Assembly (NCBI RefSeq): GCF_020379485.1
Contig: NC_063437.1
Coordinates: 5,280,806-5,344,805 of the forward strand
Source of the DNA: Brassica napus
Lineage: Eukaryota > Streptophyta > Magnoliopsida > Brassicales > Brassicaceae
DNA length: 64,000 bases
Reading direction: 5' to 3'
Below are positions 34,997 to 46,320 of the stretch, in pieces. The notes beneath the pieces are model-generated. The model was not told where the DNA came from. It saw only the letters and a list, made by a program, of their open reading frames with translations, and made no database searches. Positions within the stretch are counted from its first letter, which is position 1. Every line of letters starts with the position of its first letter. The translations under genes were made by a program, and so were the position numbers.

Positions 34997-36441
34997 ATGG
35001 ATCTCTCCCCTGTTACGGAAGCGTTAGCCGTCAAATCCTTCGATAAAATCGCCGATATCTGCGATAATCTCATGCTTCAGGTCCCAAATTTCTCTCGCTA
35101 TCATTGTTTCTGGTGTTCGCTAGGGTTTTTTTCTCTAGGGTGGATTTTGTGAGGATAATCGTTCGATTTTAATAAACAGGTTGCTTCGGAAGGAATCTCT
35201 TTCCATGATGACTGGCCTTACGCAATCCATCTTCTCGGTTACTTCTACGTTGACGATTGGTTAGTTAAAAAATTCTTCTTTGATTCTGTTGTTTGCGCCG
35301 TTAACTAACAGGTTGCGTTTGATTGCTGTTGTTGTGTGGCTAAATCTGGAATGATAATATTGTAGTGATAGCGCTCGTTTCCTCTGGAAGACAATCCCTA
35401 CAAGTGTGAAGGAAAGCAAGCCTGAAGTTGTTGCTGCTTGGAGGATTGGTCAGAGGCTCTGGACACGTGACTACGCAGGTGTGTATGAAGCTATTCGGGG
35501 TTATGATTGGAGTCCAGAAGCTAAAGATATGGTTGCTGCATTCTCAGGTTATTTTCTTCTGTGCTAATACCTTTTTAGCTAGTATGGCTTGTTTTTTTTT
35601 AACTAAGCTTTCTGACAGATTACTATAAACATGTAAAGTGATTGTTTACTCTTATCTAGTTTTTAAATCTGCATATTGAGAATCTGAGATCGGATAGCTG
35701 TGTTGTTGTGTTAATCTAGTGAGACCAGACTTGAAGATTTGTGTTAACTGGTTTTTTCCAACTAAAAGCATCAACTTTTGATCGAAATTGTGTGAAATTG
35801 AACATTTTTTTTTGCTCATCTTTTGCATTTACAAGACATCAATTGTTCAATGCCTGGCCCTTAAATTACCTCATTGGTAAAACTATATATTCCATCAACA
35901 CCTAACGCTATTCCTGTCTTGTTTTTTGTTGAAGACGTTTACACAAAAAGGATGTTTCAGCTTTTGTTGTCTGCCTACTCCACAATTACCATCCGCGATT
36001 TGGCTCTTTTCCTAGGGATGACAGAAGATGATGCCGCAACTTGTAAGCTTTCGTTCTTTCTGCAATTTCCTTAATGCTTTCAAAGATAAATTTGCCACAT
36101 CAATTCGTAGGTTTACACTGAATTCACTCTATTCTCAAGAAGTTATCCTTTGGGACAATACTACTGTCTCTACTTTTGTGGGAGATGCCTTAGCTTAGTG
36201 TCTGTCTCTAATGTCAATCATCTATGTTGGGGAATCAGAATAGAAGAATCAAGAATATATATATTTGTATAAAAAAAATTTCTTATGTTGGATATACTCA
36301 GATGTTGCGGAGAATGGGTGGACAGTGGATACAGCATCTCAAATGGTGACTGTGAAGAAGCAAGCTGTTAAAAGAGAGCAAAAGGTGGATTCATCCAAGC
36401 TGCAACGCTTGACGGAGTATGTGTTCCACCTTGAACACTAA
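34997..36441 (+). CDS. CSN8: COP9 signalosome complex subunit 8
   Basis: CSN8 (COP9/FUS8) is the smallest subunit of the nuclear COP9 signalosome, which removes NEDD8/RUB1 from cullin-RING ubiquitin ligases and represses photomorphogenesis. Five exons join in frame: 34997-35080, 35180-35259, 35366-35547, 35935-36042 and 36302-36441, giving 197 residues, the family length in plants. Visible blocks: MDLSPVTEALAVKSFDKIAD, DDWPYAIHLLGYFYVDDCDS, WTRDYAGVYEAIRGYDWS and RMFQLLLSAYSTITIRDLAL (the PCI-like fold), and a C terminus DSSKLQRLTEYVFHLEH. The ATG at 34997 is preferred over an upstream in-frame GTG because it opens the conserved N terminus. Introns are standard GT-AG. Its Arabidopsis counterpart lies, from memory, near At4g14110. 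Confidence 0.95.
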
Positions 36442-36964
36442 ACTCCTATTATGGGTTTCAGATTAGCGAAAACTAAAAAGATCAAACCAAAATTTGTTTC
36501 GAAAAGATGGCTATAGCTTCAGTTTTATGTTGAGATTTATTTCAGAAGTTTCCAATCTACGCAACATGTCTCGTCTTAACCCTAGTATGGATATGATCAG
36601 CTGTTTTGGTATTAAATTGATATCATGCATGTTAATCAAATAATGAAATCTTTAAATACCCGACTGAAAATGAGAAAACCAGATGTTTGTCAAGTAATTA
36701 GAGACTTTGGCGTGTATTTCTGTGATTTTATTCTCCCCAAGAACGTTATACTCTTTGGCTTCCCTCTCTGCGCTGTGACTTCACTCTCATGTCTCTGATA
36801 AGCAGATTTTACCATCGTACTTCATTAACAATTCTTTTATAAAGTATTTGACTGTAAATTATTATGTTTTTATTATTATTGTAATTTATAACTTTGTAAG
36901 ATATTGTTAAACATCAACTTTATATATCTTTTACATTATTATTATTGCCAAAGATCAAATATCT
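36442..36964. other. CSN8 3' flank
   Basis: Non-coding, AT-rich; the CSN8 3' UTR is presumably in the first 200 bp. No further gene supported. Confidence 0.5.
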
Positions 36965-37017
36965 CATGTGTATCACGTAACAATCTTCAACTTGTCAACG
37001 CCAACGCCAACATCCCA

Positions 37018-38101
37018 TAGGGATGTTAACATGGGTAACCTATGGGTTTACCCAAACCCACTAATAATAGGTTGGGTTTTTACCCGTCTAAGATTTATTG
37101 GGTCGATTATGGGTATTAATTTTGAAACCCATATTTATGTTGGGTAAATATAGAAGGGTAATGGTGTACCCATGGGTTTTCAGTTATATTATTACATTTT
37201 CACCATTTTAATTAAATTATATAAAATTTGCAAAAACGTTTTTTCTGTCAAAACCCAAAAATAAAATTTTTCGTCAAAACCGTAAAAATAAATTATCTTA
37301 CAGAAACCAAAATATGAGTTTTCCCGCCGAAACCGAAAAATCGAGTTTTCCTGCCGAAACCGCAAAACCGAGTTTTCCCGCCAAAACCATAAAACCAAGT
37401 TTTCCCGTCAAAACCCCAAAACCGAGTTTTTCCGCCAAAACCTTAAAATCGAGTTTTCGGACTGAAAACCGCAAAACCGAGTTTTCCCGCCAAAACCACA
37501 ATTTTCTCGCCAAAACCGCAAAAACAAGTTTTCCCGCCAAAACCGCAAAACCCAATTTTTCCGCCAAAACCGCAAAACCCAAATTTCCTGCCAAAACCGC
37601 AAAACGAGTTTTCCTGCCGAACCGAAAAACCGAGTTTTTCCGCCGAAACCGAAAAACCGTGTTTTTCCGCCGAAATCGAAAAATCGAGTTTTCCCGCCAA
37701 AATCACAAAATGAGTTTTCCCGCCAAAACCAGAAAATCGAATTTTCCTGCTGAAACCGCAAAACCGAGTTTTCCCATCAAAATCGAAAACGGGTTTTCCC
37801 ACCAAAATCGTAAACGAGTTTTTGCGCTAAACCAAGTTTTTCTATAAAATTCTGAAATCTTGTTTATATATTAAAGCTGACATTAACGATATTAATATTT
37901 TACATGATATTTTTATAATAAATAAGATAATATTTTGGATACTCATAGGTAAACCTATACCCTATTGGCCTATTGAATTATTTTTTGGGTTTGGATTTCA
38001 ACCTTGATGTTTCTGGGTTTTTGCAGGTTGGGTATAAACTGGGTTGGGTTATCTGTGAGTTGGGCTGGGCTGGATTATTTTACCCTACGTTAACATCCCT
38101 A
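37018..38101. mobile_element. TIR element carrying a minisatellite (1084 bp)
   Basis: Perfect 13-bp terminal inverted repeats TAGGGATGTTAAC (37018-37030) and their complement (38089-38101) bound the element. Subterminal zones are rich in GGGTT/AACCC motifs on both sides. The ends resemble plant hAT-type termini, but adjacent 8-bp target duplications are not visible. Instead an 18-bp perfect direct repeat CATGTGTATCACGTAACA flanks the region at 36965-36982 and 38104-38121. No transposase is encoded. Confidence 0.75.
37300..37835. repeat. Minisatellite, unit about 30 bp, roughly 18 copies
   Basis: Degenerate tandem copies of a unit like AAAACCGAGTTTTCCCGCC, with spacer variations of 27-33 bp. 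Because the unit is close to a multiple of three and lacks stops, long open frames occur on both strands (up to 177 codons). They encode only the repeat (for example FPAKTAKPSF on plus and GFGGKTRFF on minus) and are not treated as genes. Confidence 0.9.
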
Positions 38102-38115
38102 CCCATGTGTATCAC

Positions 38116-38204
38116 GTAACATCAAGGACTGGTCATGACTTCTTCTTCCTTCTAGAACTCGCCCAGTTCACACCAACATCTCTGAGCTTCTTCATAACCT
38201 TCTC
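38116..38204 (+). pseudogene. 5' part of an unidentified open frame split by a retrotransposon
   Basis: One frame runs open through 38116-38204, and continues in the same frame at 45500-45694 if the retroelement and one copy of its TTCTC duplication are ignored. The joined frame is about 90 codons, hydrophobic around the insertion point and ending IAFGFV. The family is not recognised, and the length is short enough for chance. Confidence 0.3.
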
Positions 38205-40268
38205 TGTAACGACCCGGTTTTGTGAACCGAAGCTAGTTTAAGCTTTCTTTAATTATTTGAGATTAAACCAAACATTTCCCCAAACCAAGTCTTATATATA
38301 TGATCGTACATATCCTCTTCCCTAATTGAAAAGCCCTAGCCGTAAGAAACCATCTCCATCTTCACGATCTCTCACTCTTTGGTTGCAGCCATGTAAGAGG
38401 AGCTCTGCCATTGTTGACGCATCACCACCGTATCTCTTCTCTGTTGTTAATGGCTTACCATCTCTATGATTCAATCTCCACCGAAGAACACAGATGTAAT
38501 CACCATATTGGAGCTAGTTGGCTACGTTACGAGACGGAGAGAGAACGTGACCATAAGCCGGCGCCACCGCCATGATCATCACCAACCACCACGGAGTTGT
38601 GCCCCTGTGAACCTAAACCCACCAGACGTGTGACCTATAGCACCAGAGATACTTTTGCGCAGCAGAGATTTCTTCATGTCTTAAGCTGGGGAGAAGAGAT
38701 GGATACATCAGACCCATGGCTGAGGAGTGGTTTTGCGAGAGGTTTCTAGTACGATCCAGGGGGTTCTAGGCAACGAGTCATGGCTCTTTGTATAGATCTC
38801 GTTTCCAGGAATCTGCAGAAACAAACGGAATCAAGATCGGAGTTGTACAGCAAAAGTTATTGACATGCTTCTTGGACAAGAATAAGCTTAAGCTGTTGGA
38901 ATGCTGAAACAGTTCCGACCAGTGTCAGAGTAAAGGCGAAACGGTGAACCTTAACAAAGGCTTTCAGTCTGGGACTTTTACAGTAAGTATTTAACTCTTT
39001 CAGTTATCATCTCCAACAAACGGATTGTCATTCCAAGTTATTTTCTGAGAGTTAAGCTTGTTTTCGTGAGAGGTGTTGGTGCAGTCTACGTTTTCGACCA
39101 GTCTGGAGACGAAGCTAATTTGATTAATCAGATGGTGTCCGATCGGAGTAAGACCGGTGGCTACGGATATAGGACATCTAGGGCTACATTCGGACCGGAG
39201 GGATTGAAAAGTTAACGGTCAGTTCTTGAGTTATGCATCTGTTTTCTCTAGTGTTCAGTTTTGGCAGAATCATCATACTCATTTATTTTCAGACTTTCGG
39301 AGTTGCTGTGATAGAGCCATCAAGGGCTATTCTGTGCTTCTCAGGTTCTTTAGAACCCGTGGCAAAGGTGAGGATCTATGCCGTAAATCCCGTACCAGTG
39401 TAGAATTCTTTCTATGTTAGTTTAGATTTCGAATCATGATCCGTCTATTTGAATTGAGTCTGTTTGAGTCTTGATTGTTAGTTAGTCATTCATTGTAAAT
39501 TGGAACTAGGGGTCTAGAGGATTCAACCGTTGGTTTGATTGTGTGATGTTAAGAAATGCGATATATATGTATGTATACATAGTTATGAGTAGGGACTATG
39601 TGAGTGGGCGGGGGTCCAGAGATGTCTGGACTAGCGACACAGCTTTGGAGGGCGGGGGCTCAGAGACGTCTGGGCTAGCGACGCAAATTGTGTGGGGGCG
39701 TGGGTGCAGAGACGTTTGCATTCGACGCAGCTTTGGAGGGCGGGGGTACAGAGACAGACTGTACTAGCGATGCAGCGTATGTATATATATATCCGTATGA
39801 GGAGATGCGGGGTGTATGGACTAGCTATATGCTATCATCGCATTGCTTGTGTTGTGTGATGCTTTAGGCGTCTTGTTTGTTCATGTTAGAGCTAAACTTC
39901 CATAGTGGGAGTTCTATTACTCAAGTCAGTGGTTTGCGTGTTTAGCATCCCCATACCTCACGGAGTAACTCCCCTGTTGCTCACCCCTCTTCTTCCCCTT
40001 GCAGGTGCGCTTGCCGAGTGTTGGATATCTGGACGGTTGGGTGTCTTTGGGATAATTTATTTATTTCGGTTTTGATTACTAATTTATACGAATATTAGAT
40101 TCGATTTATTTTGATATATTTTTATACTTCAATTTAAAAATATATTTCTTTGAAAATTATTTTATTAAATGTTATGTTATTTTGTTCGATTTTGAATAAT
40201 TCGGGTTGATTCGATATTTCACCGTAAGTAACACGCCGTTCTCCATATAGGAGGTGACGGGTTTTATA
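38205..40268 (+). repeat. 5' LTR of Ty3/gypsy-type element (2064 bp)
   Basis: It starts TGTAACGACCCGG and ends TTTTATA, and is nearly identical to 43437-45499. It includes an internal cluster of about 40-bp repeats (GGCGGGGG, CAGAGA, GCGACGCAG) at 39600-39780. The primer-binding site TGGTATCAGAGC (initiator tRNA-Met type) follows at 40272-40283. Confidence 0.93.
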
Positions 40269-41037
40269 ATTTGGTATCAGAGCGGGGTTCCGTCCCGGCT
40301 CTGACCCGGGATGGCGATTTGTTGGGACGTGGTTTCGACTCGGTTTTAATTCGGTTTAATCGGTTTTTAAAGATTTTTAATTCTGGGGTTTTGGGAGTTT
40401 AAAAAAAAAAGAAAAATACAGCACTTTTCCGTTCAGAAACTTCTAACCCAAGTGTCTTTTTATTGACGATGAGTTTATCATCGTCATCCGTTCTCTAGCT
40501 AACAGGGTTTCAACCAGATGTTCGACAGATGGATGATGTCACAGCTCGACAGATTGCTTAGGTGTGTATCAGTTTCGTCCGCCGTGTTCGAAGATTGTCT
40601 GCATATGGATATGTGACATTGTTGCCACCACCCTAACTTCAAGCCATCGCTCCACGAGTTTTTGTTATTGGAGATTATGTGATATGAGATGTGAGCCATG
40701 AGTTGGCATATGTTATTTGTGTGTATGAATATATTTACTTCCTTGGAGGCATGGTTATTTTGTAAACTCGTGGGGATCACTTTTGGATTGGGGTGCGACA
40801 ACTTGCGTTGTGTGATATTGGACTTACGCTTGGTATGTTTTCCAGTTTTTGACAGTGTTGATCATTTCAGAGATGTGTCAGTTCGGACAGCTGACATAGG
40901 AGCGTTGGGGGCAATTTATATTGATTGCGGTGTACTAGTTATCCTTGGAGGGCCAATTGGTTCAGAGAATCATCAGAGATGGAGTTGTGTTTTGCGATAT
41001 CATTCTTGGGATGGATTTGTTATCATGACATCAAGTA

Positions 41038-43060
41038 TTGTTGGATTGCATGAGGGTAAGAGTTCATATTTCTGGAGCAGAGCAGATTTTATTTGCATAC
41101 ATGCTACATGCAGAGGAGTTATTGGATATGGGGAGTAAATGGATTTTGGTGATCATTTCGATGGTCAACATGAATTGCAGGATGTTCCAGTTATCTCAGA
41201 GTATGGAGATGTATTTGAGGCCTTTGGAAGGGCTGTCACCAGCCAGAGGAGATGTTCTTACGATCGAGTTGAAGTCAAGGAAAACACCGGTTTCACGAGT
41301 TCTATACCGATTAGCGCCAGCAGAGATGGCTGAGCTGAAGGAAAGTATGGAAGATTCATCAGACAAGAGATTTATCAGGCCGAGTAATTCACCGTGGGAA
41401 GCACCAGTGTTGTTTGTAAAGAAAAAAAAATGATGGGAGTTTCAGGCTTTGTATCGACTACATAGACTTGAACATGGTAAGTGGTAACCATCATATCGAT
41501 GAGTTGTTGAATTAGCTGCATGAAGGTTCATGGTTCTCGAAAGGTGTCTTGGCATCAGGACATCATCATATTGCTATAGTTGAGGAGTATGTACGGAATA
41601 TGGGTTTCAGTATACGTTATGGATATTATGAGTTTTGGTGACATCATTTTGGATCGACGAAAGCACCGATAGCATTTGAGAAGCTAATGAATGATGTCTT
41701 TCGCGAACACTTGGACAAGTGCGCGATTGTACTCATCGACGACCCCATTGAGTTATTCTTGGAGTAGAGGGAGCATGAGGAGCATTTGCGGATTTTATAT
41801 TAATGCATCAGGATCAAGACATTCCATATTCATTGCATCAGTTAAGACCTCACGAGACCCACTACCCTATTCATGATTCATAGTGGCTGCAGTGGTATTT
41901 GTGTTATAGTTTTGGAGATTGTAATTGTACAGGAAGAAAGTTCAGATTCTCTGGGATCATTGGAGTCTGAAATCTATCTTCATTCATTAAAACCTGTACT
42001 TGGACAGTGCAGTTGGATTGAGTTGGTAGCAGGCTACAATTGGATATTGCATACCATATGGTAAAGACAATCAGGTAACAAATGCCTTGGGTAGGCACAT
42101 GAACGACGTATCAGGAACCAAAGAGTTTCATGATTTATTGGGATATTTGCTAGTCTCAGATTGTGTGTCATTACTGTCGATGGAGAGACATATGGCCTTG
42201 GGACTTTGGAGCATGCAGTTTTGCTATGGAGGATACGCCAAGCGTATGTTATCGTTATGGCTTTGTAAGACGATCGAGATTGGGAGTATTGGATATCATA
42301 AGTGTTGAGCGGGATGTACCTGTACCAAAACCGAGTTGTGTGTTTGACGATAAGCTGTTAAGAAAAGGGATCTTACAGCAAATACATCACTCGTGTTTCT
42401 CTACCCATCGGGAACACGAACGGGTACAAATATATGAAGTGTTAACTATAATTGGTCTAGTATGAAGAGAGTTGTAGCTTCATTGCGTCACAGTGTCAGA
42501 CATGTCAGATGGCTATGTCAGAGGATCAGTTATCTATTATGTTATTTTTGAGCTTGCTTTTGCCAAAGTGGAAATGATGCATGGTGATTATGGACGTTGT
42601 TATTGGATTTTAAATCACTATATTTGGAAAGGATGCCACATGGGTAGTCATGGATAGACTTACCAAGTCAGCCTATTTCCTAAGTAATTCAGAAACAGTC
42701 AGAGCTAATAAATTGGAGCATATCTTGATTTTGGGAGGTTTCATTGATGTCAACATTGTATCGGATTGGGATTCGAAGTTCACTACATTTTTGGAGTCAT
42801 TCAGAAGGAACTTGGGACAAAGATCCACAGGAATACAACTTATTATCAGCATACAGATGGTTAGTCAAAGAGAACTATTCATGCTTAAAGGACATGCTCA
42901 GATTTGCGTCTTATAGTGGGATGGAAGATCGGAAAGCATTACATCTAGCAGAGTTTGCCTACATCCACAACTATAGTTCAAGCATTGAGATGACACCGTA
43001 TACCACTTTGTTGGACCAAAGTGAGGGAGTGACATGAATTAGAACTATCAATTGTTCAAG
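41038..43060 (+). pseudogene. Gypsy pol relics (RT and integrase)
   Basis: Recognisable pieces include a protease-RT linker and the RT entry block near 41220-41430 (RPSNSPWEAPVLFVKKK), an RT palm remnant near 41690-41790 that keeps an IDD, and an integrase core remnant near 42650-42910 (MDRLTKSAYFL and IVSDWDSKF). Frameshifts and stops occur every 50-130 codons. Not functional. Confidence 0.8.
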
Positions 43061-43436
43061 AGATGGTATAGCAAATGGACATGCTCAAGGATTGGCTTTG
43101 GAAAGCCCACGACGGAAGAGGATTTATGCAGCGAAGCGCCGTAAGGATTTGGAGTTACATATGAATGATCTAGTGTACCTGAAAATAATGACATTTTAGG
43201 GAGGACATAAGGCTCATGAGCTGAAGCAACTAAAACCGAGGTACATTGGACTGTATCCTCTAGTGGAACGAATTGGAGCAGTTGATTGGAGTTATTTTAT
43301 CAGCAGTGTATCAAACTTTCATGGTGTGATCTAAGTGAGATCAAATGCATATGAGAATTGATTATTCAGATGAGGTATTGGACAGTCGGCTCATTATTTG
43401 AATTCGAGGACGAATTCCTTATTAGTGGGGGAGAAT

Positions 43437-45499
43437 TGTAACGACCCGGTTTTGTGAACCGAAGCTGGTTTAAGCTTTCTTTAATTATTTGAGATTAAAC
43501 CAAACATTTCCCCAAACCAAGTCTTATATATATGATCGTACATATCCTCTTCCCTAATTGAAAAGCCCTAGCCGTAAGAAACCATCTCCATCTTCACGAT
43601 CTCTCACTCTTTGGTTGCAGCCATGTAAGAGGAGCTCTGCCATTGTTGACGCATCACCACCGTATCTCTTCTCTGTTGTTAATGGCTTACCATCTCTATG
43701 ATTCAATCTCCACCGAAGAACACAGATGTAATCACCATATTGGAGCTAGTTGGCTACGTTACGAGACGGAGAGAGAACGTGACCATAAGCCGGCGCCACC
43801 GCCATGATCATCACCAACCACCACGGAGTTGTGCCCCTGTGAACCTAAACCCACCAGACGTGTGACCTATAGCACCAGAGATACTTTTGCGCAGCAGAGA
43901 TTTCTTCATGTCTTAAGCTGGGGAGAAGAGATGGATACATCAGACCCATGGCTGAGGAGTGGTTTTGCGAGAGGTTTCTAGTACGATCCAGGGGGTTCTA
44001 GGCAACGAGTCATGGCTCTTTGTATAGATCTCGTTTCCAGGAATCTGCAGAAACAAACGGAATCAAGATCGGAGTTGTACAGCAAAAGTTATTGACATGC
44101 TTCTTGGACAAGAATAAGCTTAAGCTGTTGGAATGCTGAAACAGTTCCGACCAGTGTCAGAGTAAAGGCGAAACGGTGAACCTTAACAAAGGCTTTCAGT
44201 CTGGGACTTTTACAGTAAGTATTTAACTCTTTCAGTTATCATCTCCAACAAACGGATTGTCATTCCAAGTTATTTTCTGAGAGTTAAGCTTGTTTTCGTG
44301 AGAGGTGTTGGTGCAGTCTACGTTTTCGACCAGTCTGGAGACGAAGCTAATTTGATTAATCAGATGGTGTCCGATCGGAGTAAGACCGGTGGCTACGGAT
44401 ATAGGACATCTAGGGCTACATTCGGACCGGAGGGATTGAAAAGTTAACGGTCAGTTCTTGAGTTATGCATCTGTTTTCTCTAGTGTTCAGTTTTGGCAGA
44501 ATCATCATACTCATTTATTTTCAGACTTTCGGAGTTGCTGTGATAGAGCCATCAAGGGCTATTCTGTGCTTCTCAGGTTCTTTAGAACCCGTGGCAAAGG
44601 TGAGGATCTATGCCGTAAATCCCGTACCAGTGTAGAATTCTTTCTATGTTAGTTTAGATTTCGAATCATGATCCGTCTGTTTGAATTGAGTCTGTTTGAG
44701 TCTTGATTGTTAGTTAGTCATTCATTGTAAATTGGAACTAGGGGTTTAGAGGATTCAACCGTTGGTTTGATTGTGTGATGTTAAGAAATGCGATATATAT
44801 GTATGTATACATAGTTATGAGTAGGGACTATGTGAGTGGGCGGGGGTCCAGAGATGTCTGGACTAGCGACGCAGCTTTGGAGGGCGGGGGCTCAGAGACG
44901 TCTGGGCTAGCGACGCAAATTGTGTGGGGCGTGGGTGCAGAGACGTTTGCATTCGACGCAGCTTTGGAGGGCGGGGGTACAGAGACAGACTGTACTAGCG
45001 ACGCAGCGTATGTATATATATATCCGTATGAGGAGATGCGGGGTGTATGGACTAGCTATATGCTATCATCGCATTGCTTGTGTTGTGTGATGCTTTAGGC
45101 GTCTTGTTTGTTCATGTTAGAGCTAAACTTCCATAGTGGGAGTTCTATTACCCAAGTCAGTGGTTTGCGTGTTTAGCATCCCCATACCTCACGGAGTAAC
45201 TCCCCTGTTGCTCACCCCTCTTCTTCCCCTTGCAGGTGCGCTTGCCGAATGTTGGATATCTGGACGGTTTGGTGTCTTTGGGATAATTTATTTATTTCGG
45301 TTTTGATTACTAATTTATACGAATATTAGATTCGATTTATTTTGATATATTTTTATACTTCAATTTAAAAATATATTTCTTTGAAAATTATTTTATTAAA
45401 TGTTATGTTATTTTGTTCGATTTTGAATAATTCGGTTTGATTCGATATTTCACCGTAAGTAACACGCCGTTCTCCATATAGGAGGTGACGGGTGTTATA
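43437..45499 (+). repeat. 3' LTR of Ty3/gypsy-type element (2063 bp)
   Basis: Nearly identical to the 5' LTR. Differences seen by eye include one base lost in a G run near 44925 and single substitutions near 43467, 44690, 44747, 44871, 45002 and 45155. It ends GGTGTTATA, followed by the TTCTC target duplication. Confidence 0.93.
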
Positions 45500-45694
45500 T
45501 TCTCAGTACTGATGGCCTTTGCCTTTGTGTCTATACTGAAACAGGATAGGCGGATGAGTGGCCTCATATGTATCAAAGATTTGGTGTGCCAAGATCGTCT
45601 AGGACAAGGTTGGAGTAGAAATCCATGGAAGGGTCCAATGGCGCAAGTTCGTTGGATATGCATGTACCTAGTAATTGCATTTGGTTTTGTCTAG
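45500..45694 (+). pseudogene. 3' part of an unidentified open frame split by a retrotransposon
   Basis: Open to a TAG at 45692-45694. It continues in phase from 38204 once the element is removed; see the 5' part. It contains a Trp-rich stretch GQGWSRNPWKGPMAQVRW. Family unknown. Confidence 0.3.
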
Positions 45695-46320
45695 GACTAA
45701 CAGATTTAATTAAGAGTTTGTTTGGTATTATTGATGGTGTGAAGATATATGATATTTTCATATACATATCATACCATCAAATATGTACACCTATTTGCAT
45801 TATAGATGTTTAATCACTTGTTATATTCAGTACATTCTAGACTCTACTCCTATAGATGGTAGATGATTGATGAATATAATCTGGAAAGGTGAACAAGATA
45901 CAAAACCAAACCTTGAATTATTATTGATCTTCCCGACTCAGAAATATTATTGTTGTATTTTTTCTCAATCTACAGTCACCAATGTATTTTGTACAAAATT
46001 CACAACACGTAAAAAATGTTTAGTGATAATTTCACAACTCTTTGCAAAAGATTTTCTAGGTTCAGTTTGAACCATTCAACCAACAATCTTTTATAAATCA
46101 TAGCATAAAAGAACTATGGAATAGTTTCAAAAGAAAAAAAAATAAAAAATAGAAGCTATTCTTGCATGACTTTTATAAAAATCTATAATCTTTCTTCACA
46201 CTAAACTTACACCATACTCCTACTTAAATACATCAATGCATTATCTCCAGTTCCACACCATTCCCACTCAAATCACAATCTGATCACCACCAACACACTG
46301 CCAACCAAACACAAAAAGAC
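45695..46320. promoter_or_regulatory. A6 upstream region
   Basis: Non-coding, AT-rich, presumably the A6 promoter. An imperfect hairpin lies at about 45732-45783 (TTGATGGT facing ACCATCAA). ACTTAAATACATC near 46224 may serve as TATA-like sequence. Tapetum-specific elements were not individually identified. Confidence 0.4.

Larger units (their letters stand above)
38205..45499 (+). mobile_element. Ty3/gypsy-type LTR retrotransposon with degenerate pol (7295 bp)
   Basis: LTRs 38205-40268 and 43437-45499 flank a short 3.17 kb interior, with a TTCTC target duplication at 38200-38204 and 45500-45504. The PBS is TGGTATCAGAGC at 40272 and the polypurine tract AGTGGGGGAGAA lies just before the 3' LTR. 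The interior retains only decayed pol: no gag zinc knuckle is visible, and RT, RNase H and integrase survive as short out-of-frame pieces. The LTRs differ by roughly eleven bases by eye (about 0.5%), so the insertion is recent although the coding region is very old. This pattern suggests a non-autonomous lineage moved in trans. Pol fragments are most like chromovirus (Tekay/Del) elements; that assignment is tentative. Confidence 0.93.

Noticed and set aside
37314..37847. Long open frames on both strands (up to 177 codons)
   Set aside because: They encode only the minisatellite repeat, and overlapping frames are open on both strands because the unit lacks stops.
39543..39767. Open frames in the gypsy-type LTR
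   Set aside because: They cover internal LTR tandem repeats and show no domain; identical copies occur in the other LTR.
45732..45783. MicroRNA precursor upstream of A6
   Set aside because: The hairpin is short and imperfect with no conserved mature sequence recognised.
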